Shown: in pieces, positions 1 to 13,200 of the stretch | Layout of the letters: each line of letters opens with the position of its first letter | Position numbering within the stretch: the first letter of the stretch is position 1 | Assembly (NCBI GenBank): GCA_907163375.1 | Contig: CAJQUW010000909.1 | Span: forward strand, 310,001 to 374,000 | Length of the DNA: 64,000 nucleotides | Direction of reading: 5' to 3' | Source: Prostheceraeus crozeri | Lineage: Eukaryota; Platyhelminthes; Polycladida; Euryleptidae | Notes under the pieces: generated by a model | Seen by the model: only the letters and a program-made list of their open reading frames with translations | What the model was told of the DNA's origin: nothing | Databases searched by the model: none | Program-made: the position numbers and the translations under genes

Positions 1-2480
1 CTGAGCGAGATGATACAGGTTCTTAAAATATCGAAAATCAGTCTCAAACGAATGAACCTTATCATTTGGCTGTATCTTTCTCCTTTCTTTTCACTGATCT
101 TCATCGCAAACCTTTTGCAAAAATTTTGAGCTTCATGTCCCATTCCTCCTGAGCAACTGAATATCAATGGGCAGAAAGAACTCATGTCCACTTCCAAAAT
201 TCGTGAATTGTCCATCAAAAATTGCATTTACTTTGGTGGCCATGCTTATGAGCTTGTGAATACTCATATGCCTCAATACTGATTTGGAAAACATCTTGAT
301 TGAATCTTGAAATATGATGGCTACATGTAATTATTCAAACATAATTTGTAACTACATTCAAGAAAGAGGTTGCTAATTGTGAAAAAGAATGACCGCGGGC
401 CGAACATGCGTGGTTCATTCGCGACTCTGTATATGTCATTTGCCTTGGTTTTCGCCAATAAATAAAACTGTAGTTCAAACAATTAAATAGACTTGTCAAA
501 TTAACTTCATTATACATTTTTCATTTTGTTAAGTAAAATCGCAACACTCAGCAGTTGATTCCGCATAATCGAATTCAACGATAAATCATTTTAATCAGAT
601 TTTGTTTCTGTACCGGATGTAAGTATAGATAAGTAGCTATTAGCGGAATAGCAAGAAAATGCGGAGGCATGCATAAATAGACAAATTCCGAATAAAATCA
701 TCATCAATCAAAGAAATTTTTGAGCACCAGAGATTAATCCTCCGCATCAAACCGGATTTCTTTAAAATACAAAATCTCAATGTCATGCACGATTTTATCG
801 GAGACAAGGCTTTTACTTAATTGATGTCTCTTGATTAAAGCTCTTGATTGTACTTGCAGTGACTTGCACGTACATCTACAAAGTTGTGAGAATAATTGAC
901 CGAACTCATTTTGTGATCAAACTATTGTATATGTGAAACTATCATTAGATTAAAATTCATTAGAATAATTCGGCTGAATTTTCATAATCTGTTACATACA
1001 AGTTCAGCAATGGCCCACAATTTACAGGAAAAGTTAAACACACATGTTATCAAGCATGCATTTCAACCGAAACAATTCAGGATTTATGAAAGTGTCGAGC
1101 AGCTCATGTCTACTTGCTCAACAACTTGTTGAGACGGGTAAGCGATGATATTTCAAACAGACATGACTCCAGGACTATGTAAAGCAATCCGGTGACTATA
1201 GTGTGAGAATTCGGAAGGAGAGGCTTCTCGGTTATCAAACATTACTGTTGAACAAACGTTAGAGAGGAAGTGATCTCTCTACGATAAGAACTTAGAAAAT
1301 ATGGCAAACAAATAAAGACGAACATGAACTGTGAACAACATGAGAGAACGTGCCATTGAAAGATTAAAATGAGAACTGATCAAATAAAAGATCAGATAGG
1401 AATGATACGAGGAGGCAACGGGTGGAATGCAAGATGAAGGCGATACTTTTAACCCGTTTTATTTATATAGGGGTAGATTGGACTGAATCCTACTTCGTAC
1501 TTCGTAGCCTCTTTTTCTGGAGTCAATAGTGCAGTGTAATAGTAGTCTAGTCAATAGCCGTTGCGCAGCTATTGCAGTTTGACCGACAGCATTGGCCAAC
1601 ATCGCCTGTTAAAAAATATCTTAAGGGCAGCCAATGTGATCTCATCAAGAGTGTGCTTTATTTAATCATCACACCGTTAGAAGCTGCTACAGGTTTGACA
1701 ATATTACCGAGTGTGAACAACTTGGTCCAGTTTAGCTTGATATTTATTTTGAATTTAGACACATTTGGGATGCTTGGTATTTGGAATTTTGGCTGCTATT
1801 GATATATGTGTCAGCAACCCAACTGCATGCGTTTGTTTCTTGCAACAGCTGAAGATTACAAGGATTTCGGACACAGAATTAAATTGCTTAACTCTTTCAG
1901 TTTACTAGAAGTGCAGACTGATACAAAACGATGTCACACGCTAGAACTTAGTAAGTGGGCTGAAAGGATTTCCTAATACCTTACAGAGATAGGAAAAAAG
2001 TCGTTCGTTCATGCGAACAAGTTTTCTCCATAATGTTGGTCCTTCCGATCTTTATTAAAGACTATGGCAGGCGCACAAAAATTGGTTCACCTGATGACTT
2101 CACCAACCTCTTCTCAGCATTCCCCACTGCATACACTGAATGTAGCCAGACAGCGAAATTTTCATGGATATGACTGATCATGATAGCAATACTGGAGGAA
2201 TAATAATATTTTACAGATCATCCAAAAAATTTCATGCTACTTATTTAGAGGTATCAAATTACAAGTCAGTTAGCTAGTGCATGAAAATAAAGTTAATATT
2301 GTGCAGAAGCCAGTTAATTGTCATAGGATTGTTGATTGGAAGGATTATGATGAAGTAGAAAAGGAAGAGACGAAAAAAATCTTCATTTACATAAGTGAGT
2401 TGTTGAGAAGCGATTGGATGAAGGCGAAAGATTTATCAAGCGAGGAGTGGAAGTGTGATCACGAGGAGCGCATTGAGAGT
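1..2480. other. Non-coding stretch, nothing recognised
   Basis: This AT-rich sequence has only short chance frames and no recognisable domain, RNA gene or element. It lies upstream of the nuclear-receptor exons, so it may be intron or 5' flank of that gene. I looked for the receptor's two-zinc-finger DNA-binding domain here and did not find it. Confidence 0.5.
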
Positions 2481-2489
2481 CAGCTGAAT

Positions 2490-2560
2490 GAAGCCACGCT
2501 CGCGGTCAGAATTCGAACATGAGCGCCTCCGCCTTCTAATCCTCAGGCCACTCCAGTTTC
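2490..2560 (-). repeat. tRNA-like SINE head (candidate)
   Basis: On the - strand a tRNA D-arm/A-box-like stretch (complement of 2532-2554, containing GTGGCCTGAGGATTAG) is followed by a good B-box (complement of 2506-2520, ATGTTCGAATTCTGA). This spacing is typical of the pol III promoter of a tRNA-derived SINE. The flanks do not form a full acceptor stem, so a functional tRNA is unlikely. The 3' body and tail of the element are not delimited. Confidence 0.4.
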
Positions 2561-3010
2561 CTCTCCTCTTGATAACACTTCGCTCCCCTTTCTCAGACCG
2601 TCGCAAGATCAGTGTCTGAGAATCCACCATCTGGGGTTGCGGCCGAAACAGAGGCGAAACTTTATCGCAATTTGTAGCCTCCATCAACCGCACTCTCTGC
2701 CATGTAATCAAATCACCCATTTGAATTGCTTGCTCGACGATCTCTTATTGGATGACGGGCCTCTCTAGAGTCTCGCTATCTCTGCCCACCGATCGCAGGG
2801 CAAACATCCCGGTTGGGATTCAGGTGCTTCGATTCCCTGGCCCCGAATGACAAGCAGCTGATGCGAGCAGACGTCTTCCCACCACCCCATTCAAGTGCTT
2901 ACCCCCATCATCTGGGAAGGAGGCGCCGCAGGCTCTTTGCCGTCGTAAGAAATACTTCTCCATCCATATCAGCATCAGCATATCATTTTCCACCCCAACC
3001 ATCGCCTCTT
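2520..3010. other. GC-rich island of unknown function
   Basis: About 500 bp is clearly richer in G+C than its surroundings. Short proline/serine/arginine-rich frames are open on both strands, and a second B-box-like motif (GCTTCGATTCC) occurs near 2827. It could be an upstream exon or promoter of the nuclear receptor, or an old repeat. No splice sites linking it to the receptor exons were established. Confidence 0.25.
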
Positions 3011-6000
3011 CACGCCTTTTACACGATTTTCAATATTTAGACTCGTGAAAAGAACATTTCAATTTTAGAAAAATGATTCTCATGCGATGATGAAGAATCA
3101 TCCCAGCACTTACTTACAATATAATACAAGTCTTAGTATAACTTGAAGAACAAATTGAAGCAGTCCTAATGATGGCTGGAGACGTTCTCAATCCGGAGGT
3201 TCACCATGTTGTAACAATTAGGTTAATCACAATAACCAGTTCTTTGAAGAACTCAATGTAACTTTCACGTCCCAGACAATTAAATTTGATCAGTCTTGGC
3301 CCATTAATCACAAAAATGGAATTTTGAGCCTACTTGTCCTACGAGAACACCATTTCCACAACGCCACACAGATGCTCTGCATAGGCGCCTCATACTCGTG
3401 TACTGTACACATAGAGTGCACGTGTTACTAATGAAACAATAAAATAACATTGATCATGTTAAGGAAATGAAAAGGAAACAGATGCTACAAAACAACATAA
3501 CACAAATGGATAGAAAGGAAAATGTGCAATGGAAAAAGTAGACTATATATACAAGGAAAATAGTGGTAGGAGGCAAATACTATGAGGTACACTATGACTA
3601 AGACGATGCGTGCACGTACGTGTATGGAATCCTACTACTACTACTACTTCATTTGGATTTACATGTTATCACAGGTTACATATCACGATAAATACTATAT
3701 GTTTTTAAGTTATAGATTATGTAGCTATAGATATATTATTAAGTTATAAAATAATTTTCGGCCCACGCTTCTGGAAGCTGAGGGGAAAAAGGCAAATAAA
3801 TTCAGAGGATATTTAGATGCATTAAGAAAAATTGTGAACTCACAGAATTAGACAAGTCGTCTCTTCTTCTGTTGACTAGAAAGGAAACATTAGAGCATGT
3901 AACTATTTTTTCCTATCTCTGCAAGGTATTAAAAATTTCTTTTTGCCGACTTAGTAAGTTCCTGCATGTGCCATTGTTTTGAATCAGTTTACACTTCTAG
4001 CAAAGTGATGCTCTTAAGCAATCTAATTCTGTGGGTGAACCAATACTATTTCATACTAGAATTCACAATTTATTCGTTTTCTTCGTTTCTTTATTTGAGT
4101 TCCTCCAATGTGAAGTGACACTTCCGTGAATAATAGAGCGAATACATTGCTTCTACTCAAAGAAATCCGACACTCTATGATAATAAACGACTAGAGCGGG
4201 CATGGATATCGAAAACAATAGAGCGTCATGGACAGGCGTTGTCATGACGACGGTACCTAGACGATGGCGGCTTCTACTGGTTAACAATAGGAAGATACCG
4301 ACATTTTTTTTAGTGTACTTTGTAAATACCCACGGTTATCATCATTTCTCTTTCTATGTAGAAGCATTTTGATAAAACAACTTACAACAGATCACCATCC
4401 GGAAATTGTAAGAATCTGCAACTGTTGCATGTTTATTACCATGTATAAATTACCATCAACAAACAGCCGTTTAATAACTGAAAATACTTAACACATTTAC
4501 TCTATTTGGCTTGCCCACCAAATGCGTGATTCCTGCCCGCTATGGTTTACACGTATTATTTCGTTCTGTTGAGGCACCGTCACACTTTCGAGTGTGAGGT
4601 GAGAGCGCATCGCTAGAATCAGGAGAAACATTGTGTGGACTTAGCGTTTATGTTTTGATTTCAAAGTGATATTAGATTTTGAATGCGGAAGGAATGCAGA
4701 CTTTGGTATGGGACATACATTCAACGTACATGTTTTAGCTTTCTTATATACCGCGGAATGTTTAGGTTCTATTAGGTCACCAAAGGTCGTTCTGGATTTG
4801 AGCGCGCTTAACACCGCATGAACAATTTTAGTTTCATTTGAGGGGTATTAAAATCTAGAATAATCAAAACTCTAATCACATTGTAGAAAAAGTCATACCG
4901 AACTTTGATATTCTGTTTCAAGTTCTTTAAGTTATGTTTGGAATAAATGATCATATGCACTTTCTGTCTAACCTCCGCTGATTTTTGAGTCTCTGTTGTT
5001 TAGCGAAAAATGCGATAGCTTACACCAATCATAACATTGGGTTTGTGAAACCTTTGTTATCTTTGTTTTTAGATTGTTTTCTCTATAATCAATTTTCGGT
5101 AAACTTATGTAGCAGCAATGTCACTTAGTACACGGGAAAATGAAAACCTTGAGAAGTTCAAATCCGCTTTATTATGGTCGAAGTTACTGAAGTTATGTCG
5201 AAGATGTTCTTTCTGTTCTACGATCTGGTGAACTAGTTCCTGCTGTGAAGTCAAAGAAGTTAGTGTTCCATTGAAGTTAGAGAACATGTGTGTTTGAGTG
5301 AATATATTTTGCAACGATATAACCAAAGTCTTTCACACAATAATAGTTGATTCTCCATAGAATGATGAAATTTAAATGCTGTGAAGCAACCATAGTTTCA
5401 GAATTGAATACAAGCTTTCGTTCTTTAAGTCATTGGGAAATCAACGCACTTAAAATGTACTAATCAGTAAAATGTTTGCGTAAATGATAATATTTATGTA
5501 ACCTGCATGTACATTGTATAGTGTAAATGTAAATGTTGAAAATGAAAACTTAAAACCAAATATTCTGCTGAAATATATAATAAAATAAATGTATTTTACA
5601 ATATAGGCCTATAAGAGTATTATAATGATGGTGGTTCATGTCATCGATATTGTATTGGTCATTTTATCGATAGGTCTTTTCGTCGACAGGTGGATGATAT
5701 TCGCTCAAGAGTATCATGCTTATGGAGATAGTTAAAGACATAAATTTACTCAGTAATTCATAGACATCAGGCTATGATGTTTTTTAACTTTATCAGGGAC
5801 TTCATTGTATTCTGACTCTGGACATAGACATTGATAAAACGACCTGTAGATGAAATATGCTGCATCAATTGCGTTTTATATTTCTAAAGTTGAAATCAAT
5901 ATGTAATATGAATATTTGTATTTATCCATATCTATATTTCAATCTGAGAGAATTTACCGGCCTTTGGTTATTTTACAGCAATGAAATTTCATCTATAAAT

Positions 6001-6903
6001 TAAAATCAATGAAGCACTATAGGCCTACTGAACTTATTTACTAATGTTCCTACAGGTATGTTAGACATGGATCTGTAGAAATCCCTGAAGTAAAAAATTG
6101 CTGTGTCAACTTGAAGAATAGATGTTTTGAAAAAATGAAAGTAATTGTACAATGATTTTGCAAAAGAATGGAGATTACATGTTTTCCATGGTTGATGTTG
6201 AAGTCTCATTTGCTTAAGACATTTCAGCAAAAAATATATCTAGTTTGTCATGAATTATAATCTTTTATCCAAAATATTTCAATTCATCGGATTAAACTAG
6301 CAACCTAAGCTAGCATATTTTAAAGATTTTCCAACAAGTGGCATCATGATTGACCTCCGAAATACGCTAGCACATGTAATGTTTAGGATGCTAATGGATT
6401 TTTATAGTAACAAATTTGTGTCGGTTGAACCCAAGTTCGTCAGGATTGATCAAATTCCTCTCTCTGCATGACCGTGTTACATAGTAAAACGTGACAACTT
6501 CGAAAGCTGATGCGATCATTGTAACAATAGATAATTATAATGATCAATAAGTTCACAGTATTAATAAATGGTTGACGAGAATCTAAATGTAATCTCCGAA
6601 CATTGTTTGCTATTTACACTTGTCAAAAAAAGCACGAATGGGTGGAACAAATTTCTTGACTTACCGACCTCGCTCAAAGGCAACTTTGGCACGATCACTG
6701 TTCCAGTAGGTCATGGTGTGGGTTATCATCATTCATTATCTAGTGTCCCATCAGATCAGTCATTCCATGTGAATCATTCCATATTCCATGTATATTCTCT
6801 TAAGTGATTCGAATTTGCCATTCCAAATAATATTTGTTGACAATCATACTACTGAATATTTCTCAAAAAGTAACATCAAATTATAGATATTTTTTGCTTA
6901 CAG
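3010..6903. other. Non-coding stretch, nothing recognised
   Basis: AT-rich sequence with a short (CTA)n run near 3632 and no supported coding region. If the receptor's DNA-binding domain lies upstream of the window, all of this is intron of that gene. Confidence 0.5.
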
Positions 6904-7239
6904 CCGTGCAACACGAACGAGCTCCGCGTTCATATCAATTCAAGCGCGATAGTCCTGAACCAGTAGCTGGATATGTACCTCCCTACAACTCTTGGCTACC
7001 ATTTTCCTTCCTCGGTCGCAACCGCCTTCCTCCGTTCTATCCACCGCTCTTCGCCCCAAACTTTGGGCTTGCTGGTGAAGTCCTCCCTCGATCACCTGTT
7101 TCCACAACTTCACCTTTGCTCGGTTGTGGATCATCCCTACATCCAGGACCAGTGGAAGCACAGTGCACTCCTTCTCGCAGCCGCTCTCCTATCCGCCGAT
7201 GTGACACAGAGTCTGGATTCGGACCTCGTCTCAAATCAG
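6904..7239 (+). CDS. Nuclear receptor exon: end of DBD extension and hinge
   Basis: The acceptor is TTTTTTGCTTACAG and the donor GTTAGT. The exon enters and leaves in phase 1. It begins with the split Ala of AVQHERAPRSYQFKRD and continues as a proline/serine-rich hinge (PPYNSWLPFSFLG, PPFYPPLFAP) ending CDTESGFGPRLKS. Frames on other strands here are shadows of this exon. Confidence 0.85.
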
Positions 7240-10200
7240 GTTAGTTTGAAAATAAAGTTATCGTAGCTAGTTCAGAATAAGTTGTCCATCAAGTTTACGA
7301 GCCAATCGTTTGATGAAACTATAAACATGATGTTCAATTCAACGCACGAGCTTTCATTTTCAACCACAGGTACTTTAATCAAGTGATGTACGCATCAACT
7401 TAAGTGGTTGAAAGTTTGCGAAATTGAATATTTAATTTTCTTGTCCAGAGTATGCATTGATTATATCTAATCAAAATGTACGAGGCCGCCATTGAGCTTA
7501 GACGCATATTTACTCTTATGAAAATTATGTTCATTCTTGTCAGCAACAGTCAATGGCAGTATGTTTGCAAAAAGACAATTCATAATGTCCGACTTCCGGG
7601 AAAGAAAATTTAATTTTCCAATTAATGAATCCCAGTCTCATCTAATTACTTAGCCGCAAAGTATCCACTGCTCAATGCTATTTGATCCAACATTTATGCG
7701 TTGTCGTTTCTGTGATTACTGTACGATTGTAAATGTATGTCTCTTATTCAGTATGTGGAAACTTGCAAGTCTGCATCATGCTTTTCCACTCCTACTAGGT
7801 TTGTGAAAATATTCAGTCACCTTGTTCAGGCATATATCCAATCCAAGTTGTCAGCAGTTGACTTAGCATGGAGAGCACAAACACCCTTTTTCTTTTGAAA
7901 TTGATCATTATTAATCACCCACTTCAATTTAGTTGCCTTTAAATTCCTAAAAGTTTTATAAGCATTGTCACCTGTCTTAAATTGATTTTAGCCATGCGTC
8001 TGTTTTGAATTCATTGTTTTCTGTACTTCCTTCATGAAGAGAACAAGCATATGTTTATTGGTCTTCTAAAATTCTAGTCATTATTATATATGATTTAACA
8101 TAAAGTGAAGTTGCCGCTATTTCAAATTCTCAATCACTAAAAATGAATTGAAAAGACACTAAATTGTGAATTCTACGTTACATTTTATACTTCCATAAAT
8201 CATTCTCACCCTCTTCTTTAATACCAGAAATAAAAGAAGTTGGAACACATTGATTGCCAATGGACGCTTCGGGTCCAAGCCATTTGCAAAAAATCAGCGA
8301 AAATAACATTGAGCCATTTTTGCATTAGCAAAGGTTCTGGACCCGAAACGTCAGCTAACAATCAATGCTTTCCTACATTTGCTATTTCTGGCATTTAGTA
8401 AGAGGGAGAAAGCTATTCTTTTCTAAAGTGAAAATATTGAAAATATGCATGCACTTTCTTATTATTTTTCCTTATGAATTTTGAACTAGATATTTTTAAT
8501 TTAGAGACTAGAAATAAGTATTAAAATAAGCTTTTGATTATCATAGAGACATTTGCTAGTCATGAACATTCAATGCTTATATAAATGTACCTTCATTGTT
8601 TCTCCAGATGTCGACATGAATATCAGCACCAGCGGAGCATCACTGGTTGAACGACTTCTCCACATGTCAGTTCGCTGGGCCAAACAAATTGCCCATTTCA
8701 GTCGCCTCAGTCACTCAGAGCAAGCCAGTCTGCTTGACGCTGCATGGCCAGAACTTCTCATCCTTGTTGCCGCTCAATGTGGAATTCCTGCCGAATGTGA
8801 GTGTGTGATTTAGAGACAATAATACAGAAGAATGATCATATACCCCTGACAAATTCGTTGACATTAAGATCTGTATCAGCTGATTAGGTGTTTAAAAATC
8901 ACAGAAATTGTTTAATTAACACACATTTCAATTAAAAATTCTCAGACTGAAAAATTAGAAGAACGCAATTTTCTATTCCATTCTGACAACGTGGCGATTT
9001 AGCTCTTTTTATTTTGGTGGGACCATGGATATCAAACTAGCCGTCAATGGCACTTATCAGATCAAAATCTAGTAGGACAACGAGTAGGACGCCAATTGCA
9101 ATTTATGCAACAGCACATGAAAAAATCAGTTCAATGGCACCAACGTCTTTTGAATACTGTCGCTGTTGAATTGAAAAATTCTGTTCATGACTTGAAATCG
9201 CTGTTGTTGAACTGACTTTACCGTTCTTGTGCTACAGGCTACATAAGTTGATGTCTGATTCTTTTGTGTAGACTTGATACTATTTTGTTGCAACCATCGG
9301 AAATGATCTATCCACCTAAAGAAACGGCGCAAGTGCATACTTGCAGTTTATTTAAACCCCAAGTTTGCTAACACTCTCTGCAAATGTCCTATGTGAAAGA
9401 TGTCTGTGTCCTTACCATTCAGACGATCCGCTTTCGACCCATAATACCTTTTTAATTGCCGCAGGAGAATAATAGGCAGTGTGCCTTAATATGTGTGTCA
9501 GCACCGGTAGAGCATCGTGCTTTTATATCAAACAGTGCCAATATTTCATATACCATCACAGCTTATTAAGCACAACCACTGCATGTATGGACCATACAGA
9601 TGATCGTCGGTCAATGGAAACAAACCATTGAATTCTCTTAACTGAAGAATTTCGAGTTTGGGGAGTTTACCAAACTGACGAATTAGCGTAGGTGTGCGAA
9701 ATTGAACTCCCGACCACTGGCATAGGCCTACCCAATACTCATGCGCTAACTTTTTTAATTAAGGGTTTCTTTCTTCTTTAGGCTTGGTAAGAGCGGGCGA
9801 ATCACAAGAGCGGCCTGAAACCCGAATTCTTGTCCGTAGTTTGGGTCGACTTATTGGAAGAATAATGGAACTCCGTCTTGATCTCACAGAATATGCAATT
9901 TTGCGGGTCCTGATTCTTTTTCAAAATGGTAAGTTGTTTTTGAAACTTTATATAAGAGAAGCACTTATATCTGCTGTTGCTTTAGGCAGTTTACTTTTTG
10001 CTATGCGACATGCAAAAATATTTTCATGCAATAATCGGCCTTCATAATCAGTCATTTTCATGACTTCCTCAACAAAAGCTGCAGATTTAATCCTTAATTT
10101 TCAAACAGCTATTTTTCAGAAGCATCTCCAGTGATGCTGCTTGAAGTCTGTAATTTGTTGATCAACAAGTCAGTGTGACGTTTCTCCGTCTTGCCAGAAT

Positions 10201-13200
10201 AATTGGCGTGAAGGATTTTTTAAGAATGTGTAAAACAATCTAAAAATGTATATTTTCATCATACAGAAAACAAGTCGATGCAATTGGATGATATGGCATT
10301 TGACAATTCATAGCTAAGATTCTTAATAATTTTGCAGAATGAGATGAAGAAAAAATGTGTGAGGGAAAAATGGAGTGACGCTGGAAGGAGGACCTGAAAA
10401 TGTACAGTCATTTATCACCAAGTCACGACACATTTACTTGGTAGCATAAACGGGAGATAGAGATCATCTGTGTGATATCAAGGGTTATCTGAAGCTAAGC
10501 ATTATTTGTAGCATTACGATTATTTACCAAACGAGAGGTTCGGAAGCAGCAAAATATTTTATGTAAGCCTATCATTGCAAAAAGATAATTAATGTTAGGA
10601 GAAAAAAATAATTCAACTGTCTCACCTGCAATGCAAAAGAAATGACCAAATTGATCAAATGATCTGCAAAGAGTTGCGGGCGTTCCCGACATTTCATAGT
10701 CTCATGAATCATCATGTTTATAATCTAATTAATTAAAACAGCAGTATGACTAATATTAATTATCAATGGAAAGACAATAGTTATGAAAGCATGGATTCCG
10801 CAGCAAACATAGTTTTTAAATCTTCAATTCAGATTTGTAAGATGCATGTGAGATGTAATTGATACTTTTAGAACATAAATTTCAAATAATAGCAACTGTG
10901 TCCATACTACAGTGCTGATCATAGAAAACGAAACACCTAATTTTCACTGAAATTCAACCGATTCTCATGCCTTCCAGTCGTGCCGCACAACAAAGTGTCA
11001 TACATCATTCGAGAGCTTGCATTCTCAGTTTCAAAATAAGATATGATAGACTTGTATCCGTTATTGTATTTGCTGAGCAGTCCTCAAAAAATGAAAATCA
11101 CTCAATTTACAAATTGCAATTTTTCAATAAGAAGACATGTGAGTATGGTAATGAATCAGGTACGGGGTATAAGAGCATTTTCTGAGCTCTCTTTTGACAT
11201 ACTGGTCATCAAAATCGGTGACCTTATAAAACTAGTGATATCGTGAAGTTGTCACACAATCATGACCTTTTTGGTTGAAAATGTTATGCCTTCACTTTTT
11301 CATCAACAATATTAGTGTTTGGTATCTTCAGAATCAATGTGTGAGGAGTACGAATATGTAAGTTATGCTCATAAACGTTCAATAGTTCTTTTTCAAACTT
11401 CCTCAATATTTTTTCTCATTTCCGCAAAAGTAAGCAAACACTATGTAAGGTGAACGAAGGTTCAAAACAAGACAATTGGCGAATGCATGCCTTTGTTCTC
11501 CCATAGCAGCTGCCGATTGTTTACCTTCATTGTTTCATCAGTTCTGCTTTTGCTATATATATATTTATATGCAATTCAATGCCTCTCGCTTTTCACGAGG
11601 TCAAAAAGATATTTCTATGCGCTCTGTTCTTGGTTCCTGACACCATGAGAAATGGCTTGCCAGCTAGGAATCAAACCCAGTCCTTGAATTGCTAACGTGC
11701 TTGGAGCATTTGCCTATTCCTGACATGATCGTGGAGAGTGTGCTTCGCTTGCCTTGGTGGCCCTTCGTGCTGCGTTAGTATTTCGAGGACTGTCTTCGAA
11801 TCCTAGCTAGCAAGCCATTTTTCATGGTGTCAGGAACCAAGAGCAGGGCTCATGGAAACATCCTTTTGACTTCGTGAAAAGCCATCAGTTTCAGTTTCAG
11901 ATTCAGTTTTTTGCGGAGATAACGTTCCCGTAGTTCAAAAAATTATTTGAGCAGTTTTTAAAAAGCCAAATTTTTGCAAATTTATATACTGCTGACATGA
12001 CGCCCCTTTATAGGTAGCATGAAACAAGTTGGATATCAAAAGGAATGAATATTCGCTAATAAGCATCTTAATTAAGCGGAAATCATGATGATTATCAAAG
12101 GAAATTCATGAGCTGCATTATAAAATCTTCATAAAAGCGTCGACGTCTTATTGTGCTTTCTTGGCTGAAATTTCAAGTTTTTAATTTCATTTTCATCTGT
12201 ATAATTAATTCTATGATTCACTCAAATCCTTATAGTAATGCGGAGATCGTTTTGCATCTTTAAAGTTGATTAATTGTGATCATTGTCAGTGCTTATTTTA
12301 ATTTGCTGTTCCAGTGGCAGGATAGCTTGTATGATGACGTTCAAGAAAGTGCTCTCATTGATAAGCCTATGTATTGAAGTGATTGTAGCCCATCGGATTG
12401 CTAGTTTAACAAACCATATTATTTCTCCACACAGGTTGACATGACATGGAAGATTTGTAAAATGCTATAATTCCCTCTGTTTTGCTATCACGATCAATCC
12501 ACAAATCCAAAATTTCTTCAAAAGTGTAAAAATTTGCATATCTCACATGTGATGCTGGGTCTTATTCGAGTTCATTTAATGAAATCGAAACTGCATACAC
12601 AGAGGAGATTTAATTTTTGATGAGTTTACCTAATATACTTACTCTATGGTGTGGCCGTCAGAGTGACTTTTTATTAGTGTTAACTCTTCGTCCTGGAGAC
12701 TTAGGTTCAAATCTAGGTCGAGCGTAAATTGTGACTTTTAAAGTATGTGCACTATATGTCCTTGCATTCAGCACAAAAGAAAGAGATTGACATGAATATG
12801 AAAAATCGATCACATGGGCCAAGAAAGGTGTCAGCCTATAATGTGCTTCCGAGTATGAACAAAGTTTATATTCATTTTCATTTTGTGTCATTATTGTACT
12901 ATGCAGCATCATGAAAATGACTATAGCCGCCCTATTGACACTTATAAGTCAGTTTGAAATTTTGTTTCCTTTTGATATTACAAAACTCAACATTTTGTTC
13001 TATGAACAGTAGATATCAGAGTGAGAGTATTATGTGATAATGACATATTTGATGAAGGACGGCTCAATTAAGTGTACGTCACATAAATTTACTTAAACAA
13101 TCTCCTATCACTTAATTTAGTGCGACCTAAAACTGATTGAGCATTAATTAGTAGCCTAATGATTATTTAAGTTTTACTGAATAGGCTACCATTGTCGCAC

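Noticed and set aside
7037-7266. Frames on both strands overlapping the receptor hinge exon
   Set aside because: Shadows of the spliced + strand frame; no splice support or domain.
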